DNA of 64,000 bases, taken from positions 1-64,000 of the forward strand of contig JAAYEC010000075.1 in the NCBI GenBank assembly GCA_012728915.1, written 5' to 3'. A program made the position numbers and the translations under genes. Below, one piece after another: positions 16,767-24,470 of the stretch (position 1 is its first letter; each line of letters starts with the position of its first letter). Under the pieces are notes generated by a model, which saw nothing but the letters and a program-made list of their open reading frames with translations, did not search any database and was not told where the DNA came from. This DNA comes from Deltaproteobacteria bacterium (GTDB taxonomy: Bacteria > Desulfobacterota > Syntrophia > Syntrophales > UBA2192).

Positions 16767-17714
16767 TCACCTCCTCAGGCCTGCGTCCAGGTCCTTGCCC
16801 TCCGGCTTCGGGGGGAGGTTTCCCTTGATGAGCGGGTTCTTCTCCAGGGACTTGACGACGCGGTTGATCTCGTCGACCCCGTCCCGGACCTCCCGGATAC
16901 CGCGCTGCGTCGCCCGGATCAGGGCGGGCACATCGCGACTCCCCTTCTCGAGGTTGGCCGTGATCTCCCGGATCTTCTCCATGCTTTCCTTCAGGTTCTC
17001 CGTGACCCCGGGGGTGGCACCCTCGAGATTCTTCAACACGTTGTCCAGCCGCTCCATGGACGTGTTCACCCGGTCGATGAGCTCATCCGACCGCAGCAGC
17101 TGCCCGACCGTTCCCTTGCCCTCCTTGAGATCGTTGGTGACGAGCTCCACGTTCCTCAGGTTCTTCTCGATGGCGTTGAGGGAGCCGAAGAGGGGCCCCT
17201 CGGGGTCGCGCAGCTCGTCGATGATGTCGGCCAGGTTGCGGATCGTCTCCGTCAGGCGCTTGGCCGTCTCCTCCACCTCGTACTCGGCCAGCACCTCCGA
17301 GAGGGTCCGTTTCTCCTCGGACTTGACCGTCCCTCCCGGTTCGACGAGCCGGCTCTCGGGCTTTCCGGGGCGGACGGCCACGTACTCGGATCCGATGAAG
17401 GTGGGGCTCTCGACGGTCACCACCGTGTCCTCCCGGAACCGCGTGTGGTACTCCTCGAAGATCGAGAGCCGGACCCGGACGGCGTCCCCGACGAGCGACA
17501 CGCTCCGCACCTTCCCGATGTCGGCCTTGTAGAGCTTCACGGGGGATCCCGGCGCGAGGTTGTAGTTCTCCTTGAACTGCGCGTAGTAGGTCACCGTCGG
17601 CCGGAACCAGTCCTTGCCCCGCCCGATGAGGACGACGGAGCCCACCATGAGGGAAAGGACGGCGATGATGAAGATGCCGACCGCCCGGTCCATCCTGCTG
17701 AATTTCAGTTCCAT
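16767..17714 (-). CDS. MCE/MlaD-type substrate-binding protein
   Basis: 315 residues. One N-terminal membrane helix (VGIFIIAVLSLMVGSVVLIG, about 12-31) is followed by an MCE domain (YYAQFKENYNLAPGSPVKLYKADIGKV...SPTFIGSEYVAV, about 40-115) and a long helical C-terminal region (140-290) of repeated amphipathic segments. MCE proteins form hexameric rings or tubes that carry phospholipids between membranes. It lies between the degenerate ATPase gene and the TPR lipoprotein gene. Confidence 0.92.
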   Translation of the reverse strand: MELKFSRMDRAVGIFIIAVLSLMVGSVVLIGRGKDWFRPTVTYYAQFKENYNLAPGSPVKLYKADIGKVRSVSLVGDAVRVRLSIFEEYHTRFREDTVVTVESPTFIGSEYVAVRPGKPESRLVEPGGTVKSEEKRTLSEVLAEYEVEETAKRLTETIRNLADIIDELRDPEGPLFGSLNAIEKNLRNVELVTNDLKEGKGTVGQLLRSDELIDRVNTSMERLDNVLKNLEGATPGVTENLKESMEKIREITANLEKGSRDVPALIRATQRGIREVRDGVDEINRVVKSLEKNPLIKGNLPPKPEGKDLDAGLRR

Positions 17715-17738
17715 GTGCTCCTCGCAGCGGGGCGGCGC

Positions 17739-18404
17739 TCAGACGACCTGCACGACGCCGTCCCGGATATAGATGTCTCTCTTCTTGAACAGACGGTCGT
17801 ACTGCGTCAGCCCGGCATAGTAGACGCAGGGGATGCCCGCATCGATCATCTTCCGGGTCATCTCGATGTAGAGCTCGACGGCCGGGCGGGCAAGTGCGAC
17901 GAAGGCCTGCTCGATGAGGTAGGCCTCGGCCCCCTTCGTCATCTCCCGGACGATGATCGCCGCCCGCACGTCCTCCGGCGCGACCTGCGCGGGACGGAGG
18001 TCGAGCTTTTCCTCGATCCCCAGGAGACGGCACAGGGACATCTCCTCGTCGCCCAGGGTCAGATCCAGGCTGTTTTCGTAGTAGTAGCGCGAAAGCAGCA
18101 GATTGGTCCGGAGCGTCCGGTTGCCGATCAGGGCCGCATCGACCCCCATGTAGCCGATCTTCCTCCGAACGGCGAGAAGCCGCCGGGGCTTGAGAAAATC
18201 CAGTTCCTCGCCGTCGAACAGGTACAGGCCCTCTTCCGGCGGCTCCAGGGTCGCCAGTGCCCGCAGGAAAAGGTGCGCGTCGTCGATCCGGTCGGCGTGG
18301 AGGCTGAAGGCATCGCCCTGCGAAAGGGAGAAGGAGAATTTCCTCAGGCCCTTCCCCCGGCCTGTCGGGGCGTGCGCGTAGTCTCGGAGTTCGATGAGCG
18401 CCAT
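17739..18404 (-). CDS. Degenerate MlaF-like ABC ATPase lacking nucleotide-binding motifs
   Basis: 221 residues with overall similarity to an ABC ATP-binding subunit: MALIELRDYAHAP at the start, LATLEPPEEGLYLFDGEELDFL, RRKIGYMGVDAALIGNRTLRTNLLL and a C-terminal YIRDGVVQVV. But the Walker A position reads FSLHADRIDDAHLF with no GxxGxGKS/T, the signature position reads VAPEDVRAA instead of LSGGQ-like, and the Walker B position reads AEAYLIEQAF with no DE pair. It therefore should not hydrolyse ATP. It lies between mlaE- and mlaD-type genes, exactly where MlaF belongs, 6 bp after mlaE. It may be a structural remnant, with an active ATPase encoded elsewhere. Confidence 0.8.
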   Translation of the reverse strand: MALIELRDYAHAPTGRGKGLRKFSFSLSQGDAFSLHADRIDDAHLFLRALATLEPPEEGLYLFDGEELDFLKPRRLLAVRRKIGYMGVDAALIGNRTLRTNLLLSRYYYENSLDLTLGDEEMSLCRLLGIEEKLDLRPAQVAPEDVRAAIIVREMTKGAEAYLIEQAFVALARPAVELYIEMTRKMIDAGIPCVYYAGLTQYDRLFKKRDIYIRDGVVQVV

Positions 18405-18410
18405 ACCCAC

Positions 18411-19187
18411 CTACAGGAAAAAGGCGGCAAAGAGCGCGAAGTTCACCGCCAGGCAGTAGAAGAGGCACGCCACGGCCCCCCTCGACGTCGCCACGGGGAC
18501 CTCCGTGATCCCCCTCCGGACGGCGAGGCCGTAGTGCAGCGAGATCACGGTGATGCCCACGCCGAAAAAGAGGGCCTTCAGCGCCACCACGGCGATGTCG
18601 ACCCCTTCGATGGCCTTCCCGATCTGCGCAAGGAAGTTCTGCAGCGGCAGGGTCGTCAGCACCCAGGCGATGGCGTACCCTCCCAGCACGGAGGTGATGC
18701 AGAAAATGGTGATCAGGCAGAAGAGGGAGACCGTGATGCCGATCAGCCGGGGTACGAACAGGACGTCCAGGGGGTCCACGCCCTGGAGTTCCAGGGCCTC
18801 GATCTCGCGGAGGACCTTCATGTAGCCCGTCTCGATCGTCACCGCCGTCGCCGACCGCAGGATGACCACCAGGGCCGTGACGAGGGGACCGAACTCCCGG
18901 ATCAGCAGGGCCACGGTGACCTTGCCCAGGTCATGCTGGGCGGCCACGCCCGAGAGCTGGAGGATCATCATGCTGCCGAGCAGCAGCGAGATGGGGATCA
19001 CGATCCACAGCGCCTCGACGGCCGTGAAGTAGATCTGCTCGACGACGATCCGGAGTCTCAGCCGGCGGCCGGCCCTGGGGTTGAGGACGACCTGGCGCAG
19101 GATGCGGTAGAACAGCGCGGACTGGTCCGCGTATCGGTTCAACCGGTCCGCGGTCTGCCTGCCCAGATATCCCACGTAATCCCGCAC
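18411..19187 (-). CDS. mlaE: MlaE-type ABC permease
   Basis: 258 residues with five to six membrane helices. GPLVTALVVILRSATAVTIE (GPLLTALIxAGRVGAAxAAE-like) and LEIALELQGVDPLDVLFVPR-type sequence (EIEALELQGVDPLDVLFVPR) match the MlaE family. It forms the inner membrane core of the phospholipid transporter. The start is GTG at 19187 with GGGAGG 8 nt upstream. A promoter at 19234-19262 precedes it, so this is the first gene of the operon. One family feature is altered: the usual GRxGAA in the coupling loop reads LRSATAV. Confidence 0.9.
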   Translation of the reverse strand: MRDYVGYLGRQTADRLNRYADQSALFYRILRQVVLNPRAGRRLRLRIVVEQIYFTAVEALWIVIPISLLLGSMMILQLSGVAAQHDLGKVTVALLIREFGPLVTALVVILRSATAVTIETGYMKVLREIEALELQGVDPLDVLFVPRLIGITVSLFCLITIFCITSVLGGYAIAWVLTTLPLQNFLAQIGKAIEGVDIAVVALKALFFGVGITVISLHYGLAVRRGITEVPVATSRGAVACLFYCLAVNFALFAAFFL

Positions 19188-19233
19188 CGCAACGGCCTCC
19201 CGAGAATTCCTGTCTCGATCGCGATTTCAGGAA

Positions 19234-19262
19234 ACTCTAAACGAAACCCCCGTCTCCGTCAA
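19234..19262 (-). promoter_or_regulatory. Sigma70-type promoter of the Mla operon
   Basis: On the minus strand TTGACG (19257-19262) and TAGAGT (19234-19239) are 17 nt apart, about 47 bp before the mlaE start. Confidence 0.6.
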
Positions 19263-19358
19263 TCGTGAAGTCTCGGCGACCCGGGGCGCGGCGCCGGGCG
19301 GCCTTCCTGCCGGCAAGCGGCGCGGGGTGTTGGGCGGGAGGAAGAACGCGCACCAATG

Positions 19359-19385
19359 AAAAAGGCCCGGCGGTCCGGGCCTTTC
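19359..19385 (-). terminator. Intrinsic terminator after leuB
   Basis: AAAGGCCCGG and CCGGGCCTTT pair around a short loop. It lies just downstream of the leuB stop and ends the cimA-leuCDB transcript. Confidence 0.85.
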
Positions 19386-19394
19386 GTCGCCTGT

Positions 19395-20465
19395 TCAGGG
19401 CTCGAGAATGTACTTGACGACGAGATCCCCCACCTCCCGCGTACCGTGACCCATCCTGCCGGCGTCCATGCTCTTCATGTCGTCGCGGATGACCTTCTTC
19501 ACGGCATCGAGCAGGACCCCTGCGGCGGTCGCCTCGCCGAGGAACTCGAGCATCATCTGGACGGAGCAGATGGCCGCGAGCGGGTTGATCCGGTTCGTGC
19601 CCGCGTATTTCGGGGCCGAGCCGCCGATGGGCTCGAAGATCGCCGTCTGGCCCGGGTCGGGATTGATGTTGCCCCCCGCGGCAATCCCCATGCCGCCCTG
19701 GATCATCGCGCCCAGGTCGGTGATGACGTCTCCGAACATGTTGTCCGTCACGATGACGTCGAAGAACTCGGGGTTCTTCACCATCCACATGCAGATCGCG
19801 TCCACGTGGGCGTAATCGGTCTTGACGTCGGGGTATTCCTTGGCCACCTCGTAGTAGACCCTCTCCCAGAGGTTCCAGGCATAGGTGAGGACGTTGGTCT
19901 TGCCGCAGAGGGTGAGCTTCTTCTGCCGGTTTCGCCTGCGGCAGTACTCGAAGGCGTACCGGATGCAGCGCTCGACGCCCTTGCGGGTGTTCACCGACTC
20001 CTGCACGGCCACTTCCCCCGCCGTGCCCTTGCGCAGGAACCCCCCGCTGCCGGCGTAGAGCCCCTCCGTGTTCTCCCGCACGACGACGAAGTCGATGTCC
20101 TCGGGGCCCTTGTCCTTGAGCGGCGTGTAGACCCCGGGCAGCAGGACCACGGGCCTCAGGTTGATGTAGAGGTCGAGCTCGAAGCGCATCTTCAGGAGGA
20201 TCTCCGTCTCGAGGATCCCCGGCCGGACGCCCGGATGGCCGATGGCGCCGAGCAGCGAGGCGTCCATGGCGCGAAGCTCCGACAGCACGGAGTCCGGCAG
20301 AAGGTCACCCTTGGCCAGGTAGCGCTCCCCGCCGATGTCGTAACGGGTCAAATGGAATTCGATCCCCTCGGCATCGGAAATGGCCTTGAGGGCCTTGAGG
20401 GCCTCGGCGACGACTTCGGGTCCCGTGCCGTCGCCGGGCAGCACGCCGATGTTGTAGGTTTTCAT
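19395..20465 (-). CDS. leuB: 3-isopropylmalate/3-methylmalate dehydrogenase
   Basis: 356 residues, usual for LeuB. MKTYNIGVLPGDGTGPEVVAEA is the N-terminal motif, RENTEGLYAGSGG the substrate loop, and DNMFGDVITDLGAMIQGGMG plus EPIGGSAPKYAGTNRINP the metal and NAD-binding regions. It oxidatively decarboxylates 3-isopropylmalate; in the citramalate route it acts on erythro-3-methylmalate to give 2-oxobutyrate. It is the last gene of cimA-leuC-leuD-leuB, 42 bp after leuD, followed by a terminator. The Ile-codon leader in front of cimA suggests that isoleucine precursor formation is the main regulated use. Confidence 0.93.
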   Translation of the reverse strand: MKTYNIGVLPGDGTGPEVVAEALKALKAISDAEGIEFHLTRYDIGGERYLAKGDLLPDSVLSELRAMDASLLGAIGHPGVRPGILETEILLKMRFELDLYINLRPVVLLPGVYTPLKDKGPEDIDFVVVRENTEGLYAGSGGFLRKGTAGEVAVQESVNTRKGVERCIRYAFEYCRRRNRQKKLTLCGKTNVLTYAWNLWERVYYEVAKEYPDVKTDYAHVDAICMWMVKNPEFFDVIVTDNMFGDVITDLGAMIQGGMGIAAGGNINPDPGQTAIFEPIGGSAPKYAGTNRINPLAAICSVQMMLEFLGEATAAGVLLDAVKKVIRDDMKSMDAGRMGHGTREVGDLVVKYILEP

Positions 20466-20507
20466 GCTCTGTCTCCCGTCTGTGTGGTTTCCTGATGGCC
20501 GTTTCGC

Positions 20508-21008
20508 TCACCGGGCGGCGAGCTTTTCCTTCCGGATGTACTCGACGAGCCCGCCCTGCCGGATGAGCTGCTCCATGAACGGCGGGATCGGGCGGGTGCT
20601 GTAGGACTTGCCGCGGGTGAGGTTCTCGATGCGGCCCGCGGCGAGATCGACGGCAAGCCGGTCGCCGTCCCGGATGTCGTCGACGGCCTCGGCCGACTCC
20701 AGGAGCGGCAGGCCGATGTTGAAGGCGTTGCGGTAAAAGATCCGGGCGAAGCTCTTCGCGATGATGAGCGGCACCCCCGCCGCTCTGATCGCAATCGGCG
20801 CGTGCTCCCGCGAGGAGCCGCACCCGAAGTTCCGTCCCCCGACGACGACATCGCCTGCGGAGACGGAGGAGGCGAACTCGGGCCGCCCGTCGGCAAAGAC
20901 GTGTTTCGCCAGGGCGGCCCCGTCGGAGACGTTGCAGTACCGCGCCGCGATGATCATGTCCGTGTCCACGTCATCGCCGAACTTCCAGGCTCTTCCTTCA
21001 TATTTCAT
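20508..21008 (-). CDS. leuD: Isopropylmalate/citramalate isomerase small subunit
   Basis: 166 residues, the short single-domain form. Begins MKYEGRAWKFGDDVDTDMIIAARY and contains GGRNFGCGSSREHAP, the aconitase swivel-domain signature. Pairs with LeuC to move the hydroxyl of citramalate or isopropylmalate. Separated from leuC by a 135-bp spacer that carries a simple-sequence inverted repeat. Confidence 0.95.
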   Translation of the reverse strand: MKYEGRAWKFGDDVDTDMIIAARYCNVSDGAALAKHVFADGRPEFASSVSAGDVVVGGRNFGCGSSREHAPIAIRAAGVPLIIAKSFARIFYRNAFNIGLPLLESAEAVDDIRDGDRLAVDLAAGRIENLTRGKSYSTRPIPPFMEQLIRQGGLVEYIRKEKLAAR

Positions 21009-21028
21009 GGCATCTCCTTGCAGTCGAC

Positions 21029-21110
21029 GCAGGCTTCAGGCATCAGGCTTCAGGATTGAAGGAAACGCATTGTCGGTCTGTCCTGCATCCCGAGGCCTGA
21101 ATCCGGAATC
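21029..21110. repeat. Inverted repeat of CAGGCTTCAGG units
   Basis: The left part 21029-21060 contains CAGGCTTCAGGCATCAGGCT and continues as CTTCAGGATT; the right part 21081-21108 has CCTGCATCCCGAGGCCTGAAT. It occupies the leuC-leuD spacer and may form a hairpin in the operon mRNA. Confidence 0.6.
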
Positions 21111-21143
21111 CCGCCGGTGATCGCCGTTCCGCTCTCCAGCGGG

Positions 21144-22403
21144 CTATAGTTCCTCAGGGGAACCGATTCTGCCTAACACCGCCGACGCCGCCGCGACGGA
21201 CGGGTTGCACAGATACACCTCGCTCTTCGGGTGTCCCATGCGGCCCACGAAATTTCGGTTCGTCGTGGCCAGCGCCCGCTCGCCCGAGGCGAGGATCCCC
21301 ATGTGTCCGCCCAGGCAGGGCCCGCAGCAGGGGGGGCCGACAACGGCCCCGGCCTCGAGGAAGGTCTCGACGAGCCCCTCCCTCGTGGCATCCTTCAGGA
21401 TCGTGGGGGACGCGGGGATGACAATGAGGCGCAGACCCTTCGCCTTCTTACGGCCCTTCAGGATCTTCGCCGCGTCGCGCAGGTCCTCGAGCCAGCCGTT
21501 GGTGCAGGACCCGATAAAGACCTGGTCCAGGGCGATGCCCTTCGCCTCTGAGACGGGGCGCACGTTCGCAGGCGACGGGGGAAAGGCAACCTGGGGCTCG
21601 AGGTCCGTTGCGTCGATCGTGATGACCTTCTCGTATTTCGCGCCGGCATCGCTGGCGAGCCAGAGGGGTTCCCACCGTGCCCGACCCTTGACATAGGCCT
21701 TCGTCGTCTCGTCGGGCGCGATGATGCCGTTTTTCGCCCCCGCCTCGATCGCCATGTTCGCCATGGCGAACCGGTGCGGCATGGAGAGCTTCCCGACGAC
21801 GTCCCCGCAGAACTCGAGCGCCGCGTACAGCGCCCCTTCCACGCCGATCTCGCCGATGAGCCGCAGGATCAGGTCCTTGCCGCCCACCAGCGGCCGCAGG
21901 GTCCCCGTGAACTCGACGCGGATCGTCGGAGGGACGCGCAGCCAGGTCTCGCCCGTGGCCATCACGGCGGCAAAGTCGGTGCTCCCCACGCCGGTGGAGA
22001 AGGCCCCCAGGGCCCCGTAGGCGCAGGTGTGGCTGTCGGCCCCGATGACGAGCTGACCGGGCACGACGAGCCCCTGCTCCGGAAGGAGCACGTGGCCGAT
22101 GCCGGCCTCGCCGACCTCGTAGTACAGCTCGAGGTCCTGCTCGCGGGCGAACTCGCGCATGAGCTTGGCCTGCTCGGCCGAGGCGATGTCCTTGTTCGGC
22201 ACGAAGTGATCCGCCACGAGGGCGACCCGCCTGCGGTCGAAGACCTTCGGGGCGCCGATCTGCCTGAACACCTGGATGGCGATGGGGGCCGTGAAATCGT
22301 GGGCGAAGGCGAGATCCACCCTGGCCTCGACGAGGTCTCCGGGGGCGACGCTCTCGAGCCCCGCATGCCGGGCAAGAATTTTCTCCGTAATCGTCATGGG
22401 CAT
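21144..22403 (-). CDS. leuC: Isopropylmalate/citramalate isomerase large subunit
   Basis: 419 residues, the shorter LeuC type often paired with a 165-residue LeuD. TITEKILARHAG at the start, GADSHTCAYGALGAFSTGVGSTD, SCTNGWLEDLRDAAK and CCGPCLGGHMG supply the three cluster-binding cysteines of the aconitase fold. With LeuD it isomerises citramalate to 3-methylmalate and isopropylmalate likewise. The start at 22403 has GGAGA about 8 nt upstream; Met at 22397 is an alternative. A 220-bp spacer with hairpins separates it from cimA. Confidence 0.95.
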   Translation of the reverse strand: MPMTITEKILARHAGLESVAPGDLVEARVDLAFAHDFTAPIAIQVFRQIGAPKVFDRRRVALVADHFVPNKDIASAEQAKLMREFAREQDLELYYEVGEAGIGHVLLPEQGLVVPGQLVIGADSHTCAYGALGAFSTGVGSTDFAAVMATGETWLRVPPTIRVEFTGTLRPLVGGKDLILRLIGEIGVEGALYAALEFCGDVVGKLSMPHRFAMANMAIEAGAKNGIIAPDETTKAYVKGRARWEPLWLASDAGAKYEKVITIDATDLEPQVAFPPSPANVRPVSEAKGIALDQVFIGSCTNGWLEDLRDAAKILKGRKKAKGLRLIVIPASPTILKDATREGLVETFLEAGAVVGPPCCGPCLGGHMGILASGERALATTNRNFVGRMGHPKSEVYLCNPSVAAASAVLGRIGSPEEL

Positions 22404-22437
22404 GGTTCATTCTCCGCTTGTCTGCTCGATATGGAAG

Positions 22438-22462
22438 CCGGAGCCTTTTCGAGAGGCTCCGG
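22438..22462. repeat. Perfect 8-bp hairpin upstream of leuC
   Basis: CCGGAGCC and GGCTCCGG flank 9 nt, about 35 bp before the leuC start. No U-run follows on the minus strand, so it is more likely an RNA processing or stability hairpin than a terminator. Confidence 0.5.
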
Positions 22463-22480
22463 TTGCTGTGCATGAACCGC

Positions 22481-22565
22481 GGAACTGAGGAAAAGCGGAA
22501 GATCGGATCAAAGGCTATGGTCCTTTCCGCGCGTCCGAGGTTCTGCTCTTCCGCTCTTCACCTCC
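22481..22565. repeat. Inverted repeat of GCGGAAGA/TCTTCCGC units
   Basis: GGAAAAGCGGAAGATCGGAT (left, ending 22508) faces GTTCTGCTCTTCCGCTCTTC (right, about 22540-22560). The same strings occur at 125-180. It lies in the cimA-leuC spacer. Confidence 0.6.
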
Positions 22566-22623
22566 GCAAGGCGGAAATCAAGCGCCCTGTTTTCCGTGCC
22601 GGGGCGCCTCCGCTCGTCCGTCT

Positions 22624-24234
22624 CTAAGCGACGGCCTTCCGCGCTTCCTTTCCGTTCCGGTTCAGCCTGTCCTTGCTCAGCTTGTACTGGATGCTGTCCA
22701 CCAGCGCATGCCAGCTCGCTTCGATAACGCTCTCGGAGACCCCGATCGTGCTCCAGATATCCTTGTCGTCGCGCGACTCGATGAAGACGCGAACCTTGGC
22801 AGCCGTCCCCTCGCTGCCCTCGAGGATGCTCACCTTGAAGTCGGTCAGGTGCATTCGGGCCAGCTCGGGGTAGAACTTCACGAGGGCCTTGCGCAGGGCG
22901 TTGTCCAGGGCGTTGATCGGGCCGTTGCCCTCGGCAGCGGTGATCTCGGCATCCTTGCCCACGATGACCTTGATGAGGGCCTGCGAGCGGGAGGGCTCGT
23001 TGCCCTGCTTTTCGTTTATAACACGGAAGCACTCCAGATAGAAGGGCTCTTCGAACTCGCCCGTGGCCTTCCGGATGATGAGGGCCAGCGACCCGTCGGC
23101 GGCCTCGAAGCTGTACCCCTCGTTCTCCATGCGCTTGATCTCCTCGACGATGCGGCGGCTCTTCGCGTCGTCCCCGCCCAGGGAGAGGCCCATCTCGGCC
23201 GCCTTGTACTCGATGTTGCTCTTGCCGGAGAGATCCGAGACGAGGACACGCCTCTTGTTGCCCACGACCTCGGGGGAGAGATGTTCATAGGCCGCGGGGT
23301 TCTTGAGCACGGCGTGCACGTGGACGCCGCCCTTGTGAGCAAAGGCGCTGCGTCCGACGAAGGGCCGCGAGTTCAGCGGGGTGATGTTGGCGATCTCGCC
23401 GACGAAGAGCGACAGGCGGGTGAGCTCCTTCAGGGCGCCCTCGGGGAGGCAGCGTTTTGCCATCTTGAGCTCCAGGTTGGCCATGATCGGCACGAGATCC
23501 GCATTGCCGCAGCGCTCCCCGTAGCCGTTGACGGTCCCCTGGACCATGCGGACGCCCTTTTCGACGGCAGCCAGCGAGTTGGCCACGGCAAGCCCCCCGT
23601 CGTTGTGGGCGTGGATGCCCAGGCGCTCCCGCGGGATCCGGGAGGCCACCTCGTCCACGACGCGGGCGATCTCCGAGGGCAGGGTCCCGCCGTTGGTGTC
23701 GCATAGCACGACGAGGTCGGCGCCGCTCGCAAAGGCCGCCTCGATCGTCTGCAGGGCGTAGCGGGGGTTCGCCCGGTAGCCGTCGAAAAAGTGTTCGGCG
23801 TCGTAGATGACCTCCTTCTTCTTCGCCTTGAGCCAGGCCACCGTCTCGCCGATCATGGAGAGGTTCTCCTTCATGGAGATCTTGAGGATCTCCCTGACGT
23901 GCAGGTCCCAGCTCTTGCCGAAGATGGTCACCACCGGGGTCTGCGCCTCGAGCAGGGCCTGGACGTTCGGGCACTCGGCGCAGGGCGTGTGGGCCCGCCG
24001 CGTGCTGCCGAAGGCCGAGAGACGCGCGGTTGTGAACTTCACCTTCCGGGCCAGCTCGAAGAAGCGCATGTCCTTCGGGTTCGAGCCGGGCCAGCCGCCC
24101 TCGATGTAGGCAATCCCGAACTCGTCGAGTCGCCTGGCCACGCGGAGCTTCTCCTCGGCCGTGAAGTTCACCTGCTCTCCCTGGGTGCCGTCCCGCAGGG
24201 TCGTGTCGTAGATGAGAACTGTCCTGTCGTCCAT
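22624..24234 (-). CDS. cimA: (R)-citramalate synthase
   Basis: 536 residues. An N-terminal TIM barrel of the HMG-CoA lyase-like type has DTTLRDGTQGEQVNFTAEEK (substrate loop) and GIHAHNDGGLAVANSL (metal His). A C-terminal LeuA allosteric domain (about 395-520) has SRSQALIKVIVGK and LTDFKVSILEGSEGTAAKV. The length and the GTQGEQVNF motif fit the CimA-type group rather than classical LeuA. It condenses pyruvate with acetyl-CoA, the first step of the threonine-independent isoleucine route. The ATG at 24234 has GGGGGAAAG upstream and lies just after an attenuator hairpin; earlier in-frame ATGs lie in the hairpin. The upstream Ile-rich leader supports the isoleucine assignment. Confidence 0.93.
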   Translation of the reverse strand: MDDRTVLIYDTTLRDGTQGEQVNFTAEEKLRVARRLDEFGIAYIEGGWPGSNPKDMRFFELARKVKFTTARLSAFGSTRRAHTPCAECPNVQALLEAQTPVVTIFGKSWDLHVREILKISMKENLSMIGETVAWLKAKKKEVIYDAEHFFDGYRANPRYALQTIEAAFASGADLVVLCDTNGGTLPSEIARVVDEVASRIPRERLGIHAHNDGGLAVANSLAAVEKGVRMVQGTVNGYGERCGNADLVPIMANLELKMAKRCLPEGALKELTRLSLFVGEIANITPLNSRPFVGRSAFAHKGGVHVHAVLKNPAAYEHLSPEVVGNKRRVLVSDLSGKSNIEYKAAEMGLSLGGDDAKSRRIVEEIKRMENEGYSFEAADGSLALIIRKATGEFEEPFYLECFRVINEKQGNEPSRSQALIKVIVGKDAEITAAEGNGPINALDNALRKALVKFYPELARMHLTDFKVSILEGSEGTAAKVRVFIESRDDKDIWSTIGVSESVIEASWHALVDSIQYKLSKDRLNRNGKEARKAVA

Positions 24235-24251
24235 CGCCGTCTTTCCCCCTG

Positions 24252-24291
24252 AAATAAAAAATCCGTTACCAGGGAGCCTGATAACGGATTT
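24252..24291 (-). terminator. Attenuator terminator in the cimA leader
   Basis: On the minus strand AAATCCGTTATCAGG pairs with CCTGGTAACGGATTT around a CTC loop (15 bp, one G-U), directly followed by a U-run. It lies between the leader peptide and cimA. Its 5' arm can alternatively pair with the leader stop-codon region. Confidence 0.9.
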
Positions 24292-24386
24292 CGTTGATTC
24301 TTCCGATTGTTGCATCAAGCCATCATCAGCCCCCTACGCCGCCCGGACGTATGCCGATTATGTCGATAATAATGGGGAGGATGATG
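24272..24386 (-). promoter_or_regulatory. Attenuator pairing segments 1, 2 and 3 of the cimA leader
   Basis: Segment 1 (24374-24386, CATCATCCTCCCC on the minus strand, inside the Ile codons) can pair with segment 2 (24320-24334, GGGGGCTGATGATGG, at the leader stop). Segment 2 can instead pair with segment 3 (24272-24284, TTATCAGGCTCCC) through about 12 pairs with one bulge, and segment 3 is the 5' arm of the terminator. Segment 1 lies within codons 6-10. A ribosome stalled on Ile codons would cover segment 1, free segment 2 and prevent the terminator. Confidence 0.75.
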
Positions 24387-24403
24387 CCGATGCTGCTCTT
24401 CAT
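24326..24403 (-). CDS. Isoleucine-rich leader peptide of the cimA operon
   Basis: 25 codons from ATG at 24401-24403 to TGA at 24326-24328. The peptide begins MKSSIGIILPIIIDIIGI and has nine Ile, one Leu and one Val; Ile codons include ATC, ATT and two ATA. It starts about 25 nt after the predicted transcription start and ends 35 nt before the attenuator terminator. This is the layout of amino-acid leader peptides such as IlvL or LeuL, and the composition points to isoleucine as the sensed residue. The ribosome-binding site is weak (TTGGA). It is too short for ordinary gene finders. Confidence 0.85.
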   Translation of the reverse strand: MKSSIGIILPIIIDIIGIRPGGVGG

Positions 24404-24434
24404 GTTGAAATCCAACCCTCTCAAAGGTGCGGTG

Positions 24435-24463
24435 AGCATAAAGCGTAGCGCTGTGTTTGTCAA
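24435..24463 (-). promoter_or_regulatory. Promoter of the cimA-leuCDB operon
   Basis: On the minus strand a perfect TTGACA (24458-24463) is 17 nt from TATGCT (24435-24440). It starts 8 bp after the stop of the upstream protease gene, so the operon has its own promoter. Confidence 0.8.
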
Positions 24464-24470
24464 CGAAAAT

